A stretch of 64,000 nucleotides of DNA from Exophiala sp. HKRS030 (taxonomy: Eukaryota; Ascomycota; Eurotiomycetes; Chaetothyriales; Herpotrichiellaceae): assembly GCA_023897205.1 (NCBI GenBank), contig JAHWDD010000004.1, forward strand, positions 4,030,001-4,094,000, given 5' to 3'. The notes under the pieces were generated by a model. The model was not told the DNA's origin. It saw only the letters and a list, made by a program, of their open reading frames with translations, and made no database searches. The position numbers and the translations under genes are program-made. This document shows positions 11,309 through 23,251 of the stretch, in pieces (the first letter of the stretch is position 1; each line of letters begins with the position of its first letter).

Positions 11309-12512
11309 ATTTTAATACGGTATGGCTTTCACGACATGTGAGACTAGATGAGAATGAGGAAGCATGCAGTGCGAAAGAAGAAGGGGAGGTCCATGTTAGC
11401 GAAGCAAGTCCTCCTCTTACCTCTAGAAAGCGGCATTGTGAGCATCATGGAGAGTGACGATTCAAGCTGAAAGGACGGTCCAGCCCACAATTGGCACCTT
11501 TCTAGACTGCCTTGATCCGTCGATGATCCAGGCTTGTCCCTGCCAGGGTTTGACCCGATGATGTTCGATCCGACATGATTTGATTGGCAGACGGGATCGC
11601 GACAAATGCACTCGAAGCGACAATTCGTGGCGGAAGCGAAACGAGATTCAGAGATTTGAGGCGAGAAGATCCGATCCAGCTGGAACACGCCACAGGGAGC
11701 CACTTGATGACGAAGAATATCGAGTACAACACAACAATCAATCAAACAAAAACCTGGAAATTCAGGGTACAACAAGTACCATGTACGCAGCTCCAAGGGA
11801 TCAACCACTAAGTAGAGCTTTGACGGGTCCATGGCTGATGATGTGGTGGAGTTTATAGCGGACAACACACCATCATTTACTCGGTAGATTGACGCCACTA
11901 ACTTATAACGCAGAACAATTCCGTTTCTTGCTTTTGATACTTCCATACCTAGGTATGTATGGAGTACGGAGTACAGAGTACTGTTATGGGTATTGAAACA
12001 CTTCGTCACGAGGAAGAGGATGATGCGCCATACCTAGTCAAAGACCATCATGGTTGTCTTCCCCGACTTACACAGTGACCCTTCAAGATAGATGAGAAGA
12101 AAACCTCAGCGCAATTTCCAATGCACGAATAACACGTTTCTACACTCTCAAAATCAAAGTCGAATTTTGGTAAGATCGAATAAAAGTCATATCAAAGACT
12201 CCTTCGCACAATGGCGGCGACGTGGTTGGTGTGCTTTGTTGCGGTGTTAATCTTCACCCTCGGCGGTGAGCTCGAAAGATTTGTTAGGATTCTGCTTCAC
12301 TCATCTACATGGTATTGTTTGCTCGACTTCACTGTTGTTATTGTTGTCGTTTACATCCCGAATTGTCTTTCAATGGCTTTCCTCGATTTCCTTCTCTCTT
12401 CCGTCACTGTGCTCAGTCTCACATTACCCTCCAACGTTGCAGCTTGATATTAATCTCAATTTTTCTCACTCTGTCCTCTTTGTTGGATTTCTCGTTCAAG
12501 AAGTATCTCATT
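11309..12512. other. divergent promoter region between GRAM and F-box genes
   Basis: No gene was supported in these 1.2 kb. A perfect TACGGAGTA lies at 11965-11973. Plus-strand small ORFs at about 12211-12447 and 12266-12520 overlap the leader of the F-box gene and could be upstream ORFs. Confidence 0.45.
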
Positions 12513-14789
12513 ATGGATGACGACAATCCACCTCCGAGAAAGCGATCACGCTTCTTCGAGAATGGCAAAAGCAAGATTGGTAGCATTCTTCGTCCATCCA
12601 AAAAGGCCTCGAATCGCCAACCCACTGTGCCCAACCAAAATTCCTCCTCTTCTCATTCGGATTCTGGAAATAATAGTCCACTACTTGACGATCCCGCCTT
12701 CACAGAGCCTAGTCATCCATTGTCCTTTCGGTCGGATTTCAATTCTACTTCAGCCACGGCTGGACCATCCCAACCGCGACAACGAAATAGCGGTGGCAGT
12801 CAAGAACATCAAGACCTTGTCTCTGGTGACAATGGTTCATCATCAAGGACCCCTATCTTGCAGGAAGATGGACTCGACGAGATTGCGAAGAAGCAACAAC
12901 GTCGAAAGGGCATTTATGGCCTTGAGTCACTTCGGGCACAAAGTAGACAACACGCCGATGATCAACAAGAAGATGATGAAGAAGAAGAGGAGGAGGAGGA
13001 GGAAGACTTTCCAAGACAACCCTCTACTGCTGGTGCGGGACGACACCCATTCGGGTCTATTCCACGCCAATATACATTTACAGGGGCTGCACCATTGCCT
13101 AGATTGACGGCACCGACCGTTGACGAGCGTATGCGTCAGTATCGTTCAAGGACACCACAACGTATCGTTCCAATGACAACCCCCATGACACCCAACGTGG
13201 TCCATGGCAAGACAGGCGAAACTCACGCGACACCTCCTCCTCCAGATATTCATCCGCCACCTCCTCCAAGACCATATGTTGACATGGATCGTGATCCTCG
13301 TGGTCATCGAATTCAATATCCAATCTACCACCCGGGCATAGCGCCTCACCCATCTCAGTCCCTCTATGCCAACTCTTCAGGCCGCCCAGCCTACCGTTTT
13401 GCACAGTTTCCCCGGCTCTCGCATCAACTGGACGGGCCTTCATCAGATACCCTTCTCACCTCACCCAAGCGGCTAGAGCGTGCTCAAGAGCAAGCGAGGA
13501 TCAATCTCAAACGTAAACGTGTCGATCCGATTCTCCCACCTCCTGCGTACATCTACACCCACACGGACAATCCTAATTTTAACGTCTTTCACGGCATTAT
13601 CTTGTACCCGGAACTCGTCTTTGCACTCGCTTCACACCTCCCAGTGAGGGACCTCGTGAATCTCTACACGATATCCAAGGACTTTCACACCATCCTCGAC
13701 ACCCGATTCACGACAGTGATACTTAGTCAGGCACTCACCAAGGCACCCGAGTCGGCGCGCGTCTTTGGCTTCCGCACTTACGCATCTCTTTGCAGAAACG
13801 ATCCCGCTGCACGTATTCCGCACCCCGATGCGGACAAAGCAGCGCAGAACATCCCTCGACGGATCCCCTCATTTCGCTGGCTCAAGATGGTCCTTCACCG
13901 TGAGAAAGTCGTACATGAACTAGTGACAATCTTTGCCGAGGATGGTATTCCGTTGCCCTTCCGTTGCCGTCTGGCCATGAAGAGAGTGTGGTTCATGCTC
14001 GATATCCCCGACAACGCTCGACGTATTGGCTATGTGCACAATACACGTCTCTTGACGAATCTGGACATCTATTTCGCCGCGTGCTTCTTCTTGAAGCTGG
14101 ACATGCGCCTCAACGACCCTGTGGCCGGCGAGAAGAGAGATGGCCTGCGCAAGATGCTTTTGCAACAGAAATATTTCACCACCATCCTCAGGGTTATCAA
14201 GCGCGAAATCTGGAAGACAAAGTACGAGGTGATGCAAGAGTGGGTGCGTCAGCGATGTGTCCCTCAGCCCAACGAACTCGGAGTTCCCATCTTTGGTGTC
14301 CCACCAGAAAAGATCGGAAAGGGGAAGTTGGAGTATTGGGGTGAGCGAAGCGAAGCGGTGCTCGGTCGTACGCCGAAGGACTTGCTTCGTCCAGATCAGT
14401 TGATCATCCGCGAGGCGTTGAGAAGATGCTTGCCAATGGGTAAGGAATACCTTCGGTTCATGGTCTCTGGCTACGTCAGGCCCGATACGCTGAACAACTA
14501 TGCGCCTAGGACATATGGAAGACGAATCGACGAACTGGAAGATGAGGAGTACGAGGTCGATGATATTGTGGGTGGAGTGGCAGCGCTCGGTGTCGATGAC
14601 GAAGGGTTCGATCCTCTCCTAGATCTCGGACCACCGGTACGAGGAAGTGTGTACACGATCGAGAAGGACAAAATCCATCGCAACGAGATGGAATTGAGAA
14701 AAGCAGACGAAAATTTTGCAAAGATGTGTTTCACATGGTGGAAAGAGGAGACAAAGAGTGTCACCGGTGTTGAGATTGAAGATGATTGA
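12513..14789 (+). CDS. F-box domain protein
   Basis: Single exon of 758 aa from the ATG at 12513. The open frame extends to 12309, but the upstream 68 residues are hydrophobic and Cys-rich leader-like. The sequence from MDDDNPPPRKRSRFF looks like a genuine basic N terminus. Residues about 148-168 are an acidic run of Asp/Glu. The middle is proline-rich. An F-box-like helix set (ILYPELVFALASHLPVRDLV) lies near residues 355-400, followed by a long helical region typical of uncharacterised fungal F-box proteins. The likely role is substrate adaptor of an SCF ubiquitin ligase, but the substrate is unknown. Start choice is the main uncertainty. Confidence 0.72.
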   Translation: MDDDNPPPRKRSRFFENGKSKIGSILRPSKKASNRQPTVPNQNSSSSHSDSGNNSPLLDDPAFTEPSHPLSFRSDFNSTSATAGPSQPRQRNSGGSQEHQDLVSGDNGSSSRTPILQEDGLDEIAKKQQRRKGIYGLESLRAQSRQHADDQQEDDEEEEEEEEEDFPRQPSTAGAGRHPFGSIPRQYTFTGAAPLPRLTAPTVDERMRQYRSRTPQRIVPMTTPMTPNVVHGKTGETHATPPPPDIHPPPPPRPYVDMDRDPRGHRIQYPIYHPGIAPHPSQSLYANSSGRPAYRFAQFPRLSHQLDGPSSDTLLTSPKRLERAQEQARINLKRKRVDPILPPPAYIYTHTDNPNFNVFHGIILYPELVFALASHLPVRDLVNLYTISKDFHTILDTRFTTVILSQALTKAPESARVFGFRTYASLCRNDPAARIPHPDADKAAQNIPRRIPSFRWLKMVLHREKVVHELVTIFAEDGIPLPFRCRLAMKRVWFMLDIPDNARRIGYVHNTRLLTNLDIYFAACFFLKLDMRLNDPVAGEKRDGLRKMLLQQKYFTTILRVIKREIWKTKYEVMQEWVRQRCVPQPNELGVPIFGVPPEKIGKGKLEYWGERSEAVLGRTPKDLLRPDQLIIREALRRCLPMGKEYLRFMVSGYVRPDTLNNYAPRTYGRRIDELEDEEYEVDDIVGGVAALGVDDEGFDPLLDLGPPVRGSVYTIEKDKIHRNEMELRKADENFAKMCFTWWKEETKSVTGVEIEDD

Positions 14790-15125
14790 GGAGACAGCCG
14801 GTCCTCGAAACTCGATGGCCCAAGGTTGGGTTAAACAAAGGTCAAGAATGATAGACATTGAATTGAATGTATGAGTTGACTAGGTGGCATTGTGCTTGAT
14901 ATTTTGCACACGCTTCACAGTTGAACGATACTTGAGATCAGGGCAGCAAGCAGAGAGATATCACTCGATCCCAACAACATGGCATTCAAGCAATTTCCTT
15001 ACTTTACGGATAAGTATTTATTTTGGGAGTCAAAGCCAGACAGTCTTGAAGCTATGATTTTCCATTGTTTGTATGATTTGACACAAGGTTAGAAAATGAC
15101 AAGAGCTCTTTTCGAATTTCTTTTT
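14790..15125. other. convergent 3' region
   Basis: Short space between the F-box gene and the minus-strand SDR. It is presumably two 3' untranslated regions. Nothing else was seen. Confidence 0.5.
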
Positions 15126-16009
15126 TCAACACATCATCCCTCCATCGCAAACTAGGATGCTGCCCGTGATGTTGGAAGCAGTATCACCCAGGAGAAATAC
15201 CACACTATCAGCCATCTCGTTTGGCTTCCCCATTCTCCCGAGTGGTACGGTATCCATCATGGTCTTTGCCACATCTCCATGATGATCAAGTAGATCCCTT
15301 GTGATTGCCGACTCGGTGAGACCTGGAGTACACAAATTGAGATCAGCTACCATAGGATGTATCAATCCCACCGGGGTCTTGGTTTCCCTTTTTCTTTTCT
15401 TTCTTTGACCCATACATGGTGGAAGTAAGTTCTGCATGGATTCTTACCTGGAGCAAGAGCATTGACTCTCACACCGACCTTTGCCCAATCCAAAGCCCAA
15501 CTCCTCGTCATGCCCACGACGGCATGCTTCGCCGTACAATAGGCGGCCATGTTCCTCACACCTCTCAGGCCCGCGGCACTCGCGGTGTTCACGATCACGC
15601 CTTTGTTGCCCTCGTCCCCCTGCCTCTGGAACTGCCAGTACGCCTCGGTGCCGCAGTGCCACACGCCCGTGACGCACACGTCCATGATCGAGCGGTAGAC
15701 GGAGTCACTCGCGACGTCAACTTCGATGGGACATATCCCCGCGTTGGAGCACATGCCGTCCAACCTCCCGAAGCGCTGGACTATCTCTTGGATCCAGTCG
15801 TGGACTTGCTGCCGACACGTCACGTTGACCTTGGTGAACATGATGTTGTCGTGCTCGGCCGTCGACGGCAGTTCCTCTGGGGCGGCAGACACGTCCGCGA
15901 CGGCGACTTTGGCCTTGAGTGACACGAGTTTCTTCACGATGCCTAGGCCGATACCTGAGGCGCCGCCCGTCACGGCGATGACTTTGCCATGTAACGAGTT
16001 GTGTTCCAT
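15126..16009 (-). CDS. short-chain dehydrogenase/reductase, classical type
   Basis: Two exons on the minus strand, 16009-15448 and 15322-15126, giving 252 aa. The intron sits in APG|LTES with donor GTAAGA and acceptor CTCCAG. Classical SDR motifs are complete: TGGASGIG for NAD(P), SNAG, the catalytic serine in NTASAAG, YCTAK (YxxxK), and the C-terminal LVCDGG found in FabG-like enzymes. The length is the usual one. The neighbours (bZIP regulator, BVMO, MFS carrier) suggest oxidation or reduction of an alcohol/ketone within a small pathway. The substrate cannot be read from sequence. Confidence 0.88.
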
Positions 16010-17104
16010 TTGCGTTGCAGTACTCTTTGTAGGTAAGTCAGAGAGAAAGATGAGAGTTTGATGTACACAATGCCTGGACTTTATTTGCGGAGCAGTGGGA
16101 GCGTGGAGTGGAGGCGGCTGGTTATCCTGGAGTATTGAAGATTCTGCAACAAAAGAAGCCAGTCATATTTTCATGACTGGACGAGACATGGCCAGTCTCC
16201 CACAATTGCCACCTTCTTATGAATGCTCCGCGATGCTCTGCCTCTCGGGAGATTTTGCTTTGATCTGAGCCATCGGAGAGCCATCGGGGGATGCATTTCG
16301 AGCCTGCCTTTGGTCTGTTCGATCATATAGGATCCGGGCTGGGGCCGTGACATTGCACGCCAGGCAATTGATCGGAAGCGAGGTCCTTGTCATGTTCGTA
16401 ACCAGAAGAGTTTGGCATGTAATCGGTTCCACTCGCTCGGCTCTGTGCAGTCAATGTGGTTGGGCCAACACTCTGCAACGTAAACACTTTCGTTTCTCCA
16501 GCTTTCAGCAGCTGGCGATCCGAATGTGACTGCAAATGGCCTGCTCAGGGTGTACCCTCCGCGGTATCCACAGTTCACAAGTCCTTTTCAGGCACCAATA
16601 TATCAGACCTCAGAAGGGCTTAGCCATGATTCACATCGAATGGAGAAGACACTCAGGCCTAGCAACAGTGGCTTTGGAAGGGCCAAGTCCTGTCGCCTGG
16701 TAAGGCGGTATCCGCTAGGTAGCATTCAAACTGCATACGCACGGACAGGAGAGCTTGACTGGGGGCATGGCTTGTAACCAGGCGGCGTCTGGATATGATT
16801 GACGCTCTTCGATATGTACAGCACAGTCCATCTTCAACATGTTACAGGAACAACTTTATGGGACGAAGAGTAACAAGTCAGGCTGAGGATGTTGAACAAC
16901 GGAGCAACGACGGCTCTCGTTCCATTCTGATGAAGCTAGCTGCAAAAGGTCTCCGATCCGAGTTGTTGGTTGAAAAGGTGGAACTCAGGTCTGGAGTCCA
17001 CCCTTCCCCAAGTGACTTGGGACGATCATAAACACATCCTTCCGATGATTGCATGAACCGATCCTCCCGAAGTCTCACGATTGATCCTAGAATGCGGCCA
17101 CGGA
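16010..17104. other. intergenic region between SDR and bZIP genes
   Basis: About 1.1 kb with only short, unconvincing frames. It contains the SDR promoter and the bZIP 3' flank. No repeats were recognised. Confidence 0.45.
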
Positions 17105-18971
17105 TTACCCCAGGCAGTTGACATCCGGCATCGGACAGGTCTTGGGATAACCATCCAAAGTCCACGACGTGACTTCCCGATATCGAGCCAGCATGCTAGT
17201 ATCTAGCGGCTGGGGATGGGACAGAGACCAACGACGGTCGGGGTGAAGAAATACACCGGATGCCATGATGTTCGCATTTGGATCGTAGAGTTCGGGGTGT
17301 TTCTCAAAAAAGTCAGGTCCCAGTCGGAATTGGTGGGGTCCGTGATCCATTCCCAACAGCTTGAAGGCCTGTAATGCGAGCCTCTTTGACTGGAAAAGAG
17401 CTCTCGTGCTCGAAGCTGGAAGGGAGCCCTCGGATTGGGTCCCTTCATTCATGTCGTTGCTGGGGCCATCGAAAGTCTTGTCAATCGATGCGTTGTCCCG
17501 AGCTGAGCAGTTCCATACCGAAAAGCCCGTGGAAGAAGGCAAATTGGTGCATGTCGTTTCTGGGGATATTGCCTGCACTAGGTCCCAAACTGACACGTAG
17601 CCTGGGGTCGACGAGAAGCCTGACACCAATTTCGACAAATCGATTTCCATAACATAGCTTGACGCGATCTCGAAAATGAGATCGTCCAACCTCGGGTTCG
17701 CGGAGTGGTACGTTATAAGTGCGTCACGAATCGATGGCCACGGCATCCAGTCAATGACTGCCGGGTATGAAACAGAAAGCTGCAACTGTGTTGGTCGGTA
17801 GTACGGTGGCACCTTGGACAGATTTTTTGGACTAGGATTCACCCGCCATTCCATGAGACTAGTCAGATCAGGCTGTACTTTCAAGTAAGCATGCCATGCT
17901 GTCATAGTATGCCACGACATTGCGACAAAAGTCGAGAAGATCAGCGATACTGCGGCGGTAATGTGACTGGAGGGGCGGCCGGTTAGCTCTATTTGTCCTG
18001 AAAGTCGATAGAAATCAATTTACTCACTCATCAAGATGCGACGAAATGTTCCGGTTTTGTGATCTACGAGATGTCGACAGGTTCAATTTGAGGAAATACT
18101 CCATGGAGCCAATGTGATTTGACAGCATCGAATGAGTGGCATGCAACTGACCCTGGGCTCCAGTGAACAGAAGAGGGCCAGCTTGAGACGCTGCAGCATA
18201 CGAGGCTGGGCCAAACTGGGCCAAGGTGAAGGATAAGGGAAGTTGAGAGACCGGATCGTTCAGGCAATTGTCTCTGGATGACGCAGCTTTTCCATTTGCA
18301 AGCAAGACTGACGATTGAATTTGATCTCTCATGTTTGACGGCCCATCTAGTTGTCTATCGGCGGAAACATGCGGATCCTTCTGCGACTCGTGTGAAATTT
18401 CGTATGAGTACAGAGAATCGTCAATCCAGACTGTGTCGATCTCCTGGGCCTGAGGAATACTGGTGTCGAAATCGAACAAATTCTCGCAAATAGAGTTATC
18501 AGCAGCTGAGGGGCATGGCACTCCTACCAGAGGATAAGACGCATTTTGAGGGAAGTTAGCCTCCTCTGGCGCTTGAGGAGAAGAATTCTTCGCGGATGAG
18601 ACTTCCTCCCCTCTGCAAGTGGTATCCTCGTTGATCTTAAGTACAAGTCAGTTAGTTGCAGTGAAAGATGAAATCTACCAGCCTTTTTTTTTGGTTCGAT
18701 TTTGACTATCACTCACCATGAGATCAAGGTATTTGGCTGTGGAGTCGATAAGAGCCTTGAGAGAGACCTGGAGGCTCTCCATCTTCTTGTGATTATCAAA
18801 CAGGCGCTGGCGAAGCAGAGTGTTGTGCTCCTCCAGTTGGGAGACGCGCTCGCTCTCTGATTCCGGGAGATTCTCAAGTCTTTGCTCTAGTTCCTTGATG
18901 CGCAATGCCTGTCGCGCGCGAAACGCTTTTTGAGACAGGCGATTTCGTACCCTTCTGTCTTCTCGATTCAT
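17105..18971 (-). CDS. bZIP transcription factor with DUF3425 domain
   Basis: Three exons on the minus strand: 18971-18717, 18635-18028 and 17966-17105, giving 574 aa. Exon 1 holds the whole bZIP: the basic region NRLSQKAFRARQ matches N-x7-R, followed by heptad leucines in a zipper. Exon 3 carries the DUF3425 region with its typical AVIDWMPWPSIRD block and the PHQFRLGPDFFEKHPEL segment. The middle exon is variable and Ser/Gln-rich. Such bZIP-DUF3425 proteins are nuclear regulators often found beside secondary-metabolism or catabolic genes in fungi. Here the gene lies between the SDR and the Baeyer-Villiger monooxygenase, so local control is a reasonable inference. All exon phases close. Confidence 0.85.
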
Positions 18972-20496
18972 TTTGATGTCGACGTGAGGTTAAGGTCGTG
19001 ATAGTTAAATCAGACTGCGCAAGACTGTGATCATCGTCCAACCTAGATCCGAAGAGCTGCTTTATCAATCATTCGAAGTCGCTTCAGACACTCTTGATGC
19101 TAAGGATAACCCCGCTGCGGACTTTCGGTGCGTTCAATGGAAGGGCTATCCGTGAGTATCTGGGGAACGAGACGAGCGCCCCCACAAAATCGCCTGAAAA
19201 CGGGATCGTGGAGGAGAAGAACGATTCGGGATCAAACCACGCAAGAGTAGCGCACCAAGATCAGATCGTGATTGGATGCTGTTTGCCGATCATGAAGCAT
19301 GATAGGGAGAGGCTGGTCTTAGACGACCCTTTGAGGCATTGTTGGAGGTAGGAGATGACCATCGAAAGCCCTCAGAGCGACAATTGTTCACGGAACCGAG
19401 CCGAATTGATTTGCAAGCAATTGAGGAGATGCTTCCCGCTTCCGAAGCCGCGAAGTCGTCTCCTCCGAATCCACGGTTCCTGGCATCAGTCGATGTCACT
19501 AGATATCGCACTCACCCGAGATGAATCTGACCACTGGTAATCATCGTCCAATCCATCACATGACTTCGAGTGAGAGGATGCTTTTGTGGCGAACTAGGCG
19601 CCAGAGAAATCAATCTCAAGTAGCCAACGTCAAGAGAGGGAACGAGAATGGATCTACGACTATGCATCTACGAGTGTCATTCATGTTCACCACGCTAGAA
19701 TTATTCGCGTTCGAATCTACGCTCGTAGACATCTGCACTTTGTAGAGGACAACGGCTCCTGCTCCTTATCCTAGCATTCATTCAGCGCCCAGAGCTTGAA
19801 AGACGCCTTGAAGCAGTTTCCATCATCACAATTGACTACTTGGTGAAAAGCCACGGAAAGGGAATTAGGTGCGGCTCCAACTCAAGCTTCTGGTGGCAAG
19901 GCATTTAAAGATCACGCGAGAGTAAGCTAGTCAGAGTATTCTGACTGTCCATGTCGATCAGCACTCCAAGCGCTATTTCCATGAGCCAACTTCCTCCCTT
20001 GGAAAGACGACATACAGATTCGTGAGAAGCCATCTCTCAGACTTGTCTGACTGTACGAGGACTCCAGCCAATCATCCGTGGCTCGGCGCATTGATATTCT
20101 ACGGCACCAAGCAGGGCCAGAGCTGATCAAATCAAAGCTTACTGGTTGAAGAAGACGATTGAGGCACTGCTACCGAGTGGGCTGCTCCGCGGGTTGCTGT
20201 ACAGTACGAGTACAGAGTTACGAGCACCCTATTTTCCCATGCGGGGAGTTTTCTGGGAGGTGTGGAACGTGTGGGTGCCCCAGAGGAGCCAGTTGGCCGT
20301 AAGCTTGACCAGGACTTGTCGCCCTAGCCCCGAACAGGCATTCGAAGATATGTATCAGTCGATGAAACCGGAGTATGCTGCGAACATATGGTATATAAAC
20401 CGTCCACTTTTGGTGGGAGTCTCGGAGCAAAATGCCCAGGACTGCTCTCGACAAAGAATACCCAGCCTTCTCAGTCACGAGTGACTACGTGCCATC
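18972..20496. other. 1.5-kb divergent promoter region (bZIP / BVMO)
   Basis: No gene was supported. It lies between two divergent starts and is the likely shared regulatory region. A TATA box for the BVMO is at 20392-20399. Short frames in both directions show no domain. Confidence 0.5.
20392..20399 (+). promoter_or_regulatory. TATA box of the BVMO gene
   Basis: TATATAAA lies about 100 bases before the ATG at 20497, a typical fungal core-promoter distance. Confidence 0.5.
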
Positions 20497-22286
20497 ATGA
20501 AGCAGTCACACTTCGACGCCTTGGTGGTAGGCGCTGGTTTCGGCGGCATCTACCAGCTTCACAAATTCGTCAAGCTTGGCCTCAATACAAAGCTCATCGA
20601 AATGGCCGCCGATGTAGGAGGAACCTGGTACCATAACAGGTATCCAGGAGCCATGTCGGACTCCTACTCTATGGGTATGCCTCTTTTGGAGCGCCTGAGA
20701 TTTGGCACAGTACTGATACGGTGTTTGTACCAGTCTATCGCTACAGCTGGGACAAGGACGACTTGGTGACATATCCCTGGAAGAATCGCTATGTCCATCA
20801 GCCAGAAGTTCTGAAATATCTGCAACATGTGGTCGAGCGCCATGATCTGCGGAGGTACATGCAGTTCAACACTGAGCTTACGCGTGCAAACTATGACGAG
20901 GTCCACAACCGCTGGGTGGTCCAGACCTCAACTGGGGATGTTTACACTGTTCGGTATCTCGTCACGGCTCTGGGCATCCTGTCTAGGATAAACTATCCAG
21001 ATATCCCGGGTTTGAAATCGTTCAAGGGGGAGATGTATCATACAGGGTAAACAATGAATTCCTTGCGCGGCTATTTCAGCAAGGGGAGTAACTGACACTG
21101 CTTCTCTCACACACACAGAAAATGGCCCAAAGCCCACGAATTCAGAGATAAACGAGTCGGAGTGATCGGAAACGGGTCGACTGGCGTCCAAGTGATCACA
21201 GCTTTGGGTCCAGAAGTCAAATCCCTCACCTCTTTCCAGCGACGGCCACAATACAGTGTGCCCAGTGGCAACAGGGCCTTGACCAAAGAAGAACGAGACG
21301 ACATCAATGCTCGGTACGACGAGATCTGGGAGTTCGTACGTAACAGCACCATGGGCGTCGGTCTCCCAGAGGGCTCACGCCCGACAATGAGTGTCTCTGC
21401 AGAAGAAAGAGAACAAGTCTTCGAAGACGCGTGGCAAGGAGGGAACGGGTTCCGCTTCATGTTCTCGACGTTCAACGACATCATAACTTCCGAGGAGGCC
21501 AATGAGGAAGCTTGCAAGTTTCTGCGCAGGAAGATCAAAGACACGGTCAAAGACCCGGAGAAAGCAAGGAAGCTCACTCCGACCGAGATCTTCGCCCGTC
21601 GCCCAATCTGTGATAGTGGGTACTTTGAACAGTTCAATCGCTCTAACGTGGACCTCGCGCTCTTGTCAGAGAATCCAATCCAAACGATCACTGAAAAGGG
21701 CGTCCTCATGCAGGATGGCACGCACTACGATCTAGACGTCCTCATTTTTGCCACCGGCTTCGACGCCGTGGATGGAAACTGGACCCGGACCACCATCAAA
21801 GGTCGCGGTGGCAAGAGTCTGAAAGAACACTGGGACAAGAGCGGGAGTCCAACGTCACTACTGGGGAGCTTCGTGCCCGACTTTCCCAACATGTTTATGC
21901 TCTTCGGCCCCAGCAGCCCCTTTGGCAACGGACCTCCCGTCCTCGAAGCCCAGGTTGACTTCATCATCGACGTCGTACAGCAGGCCGAGAAGACCAGCAA
22001 AAAGCAGACCGACAGCTCGACGACTAATGGAGTAGCTGACGGTGCTCTCACCTCTCGAGGTCCAGTGGTCGAAGCATTGCCGTCATCGGTGGACGCCTGG
22101 GTCCAAAAGTGCGAGTCGGTCGCCAATGGCACTCTCTTCCCCAGACTCGACAACTGGATCTTGGGAAAGAATGTGCCTGGTAAGACTCCTTCGGTGTTGG
22201 TTTGGCTGGGAGGTATCGGGCAGTTTAGGAAATATCTACAAGAGATTGCAGAGGGGGGGTATCAGACGTTCGAACCATTTTCGTAG
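20497..22286 (+). CDS. Baeyer-Villiger monooxygenase (class B flavin monooxygenase)
   Basis: Three exons: 20497-20674, 20734-21046 and 21119-22286, giving 552 aa. The FAD loop VVGAGFGG is at the N terminus, followed by GGTWYHNRYPG. The BVMO fingerprint FxGxxxHxxxW is complete only after splicing exon 2 to exon 3 (FKGEMYHTGKWP), which confirms the junction. The NADPH loop is VIGNGSTGVQV, and the late ATG motif is IFATGFDAVDGNW. The enzyme would insert oxygen next to a ketone to give an ester or lactone with FAD, NADPH and O2. The cyclohexanone/steroid-monooxygenase-like length is normal. Nearby SDR and MFS genes suggest a pathway acting on a ketone, but the substrate is unknown. Confidence 0.92.
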
Positions 22287-22557
22287 CGTGCCCTAGGTCC
22301 TTCTAATATCGAGCGAGTCTCATTCACTGTAGTATTCGCAAAGACTCGGGGGGTCTCCTTTTTTGCTTGTTTTCGTCCTACGTGGTGCCAACTCGTGCCG
22401 TGCATACTCGACTAAAATAGGATATAATATCTCTATAGTTCTAAACGTCCACATTCCTAACTCACAACTTACATCGGGTTAGCCTGGTAGCATCATCACC
22501 GTCGGCAACACAGAGTGATCGGAGATGTATTTCATATATGCCCTTGCCTTCGCAGAA

Positions 22558-23220
22558 TCACTCACGCACCGCGGTAGCCTTGAACGGCTTCAAGTACGCA
22601 GTCAAGGCACTTGCGCCACTGGCCAGCATACACGACCCGGTGAAGAGCACGACGGCCTTGTACTTTGTGGCGCCGTAATCCGAATCTCCAACCGAGTCGA
22701 CCAGAAGGTTCGCACCGATGGGGCCCGCAAACACGTTCCCCAGGCCCTTGCCGAAATTGAACAGACCGAACGCGGCGAAAGCGGCGGTCGTGTCGGCGGT
22801 GACGGTGGTGCCCATCCTCGCCCACATGGCCGTGTATCCGGCGCCGAAGAAGCCGTAGAGGAGGGAAAACAGACACAGCAGGCCGAAGGTGCGCGCGAGA
22901 CCCCACAGCGTCAACACGGCCGCGGCGGACACGAGGGTCGACGTGACCATGAGGGTGTTGACGCTGAACCGCCGTCGGTCCGAGATGTACCCGAAGCTGA
23001 ATTGTCCCAGGACCTGTGCCACGCTCATCAGGGCCAGCAACAGCGCACCTCGTCGGGCGCCCATGCCCAAGGTGGTCGCGTACGAGGGGAGGTACAACGA
23101 AGGGAAAAAGTACCCCAACCCTTGCAGGAGGTTGGAGACGGCGTATATCCAAAACAATGGTACGCGCAGGAAACCCCAGTCTGTGTGCTGTGTTGGACCA
23201 GGGGTGGTGGGTTGTTCTTG

Positions 23221-23251
<31 letters not shown>

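Noticed and set aside
12309..12512. N-terminal extension of the F-box protein
   Set aside because: The 68 extra residues are hydrophobic and Cys-rich, unlike the charged head that starts at 12513; they look like leader sequence.
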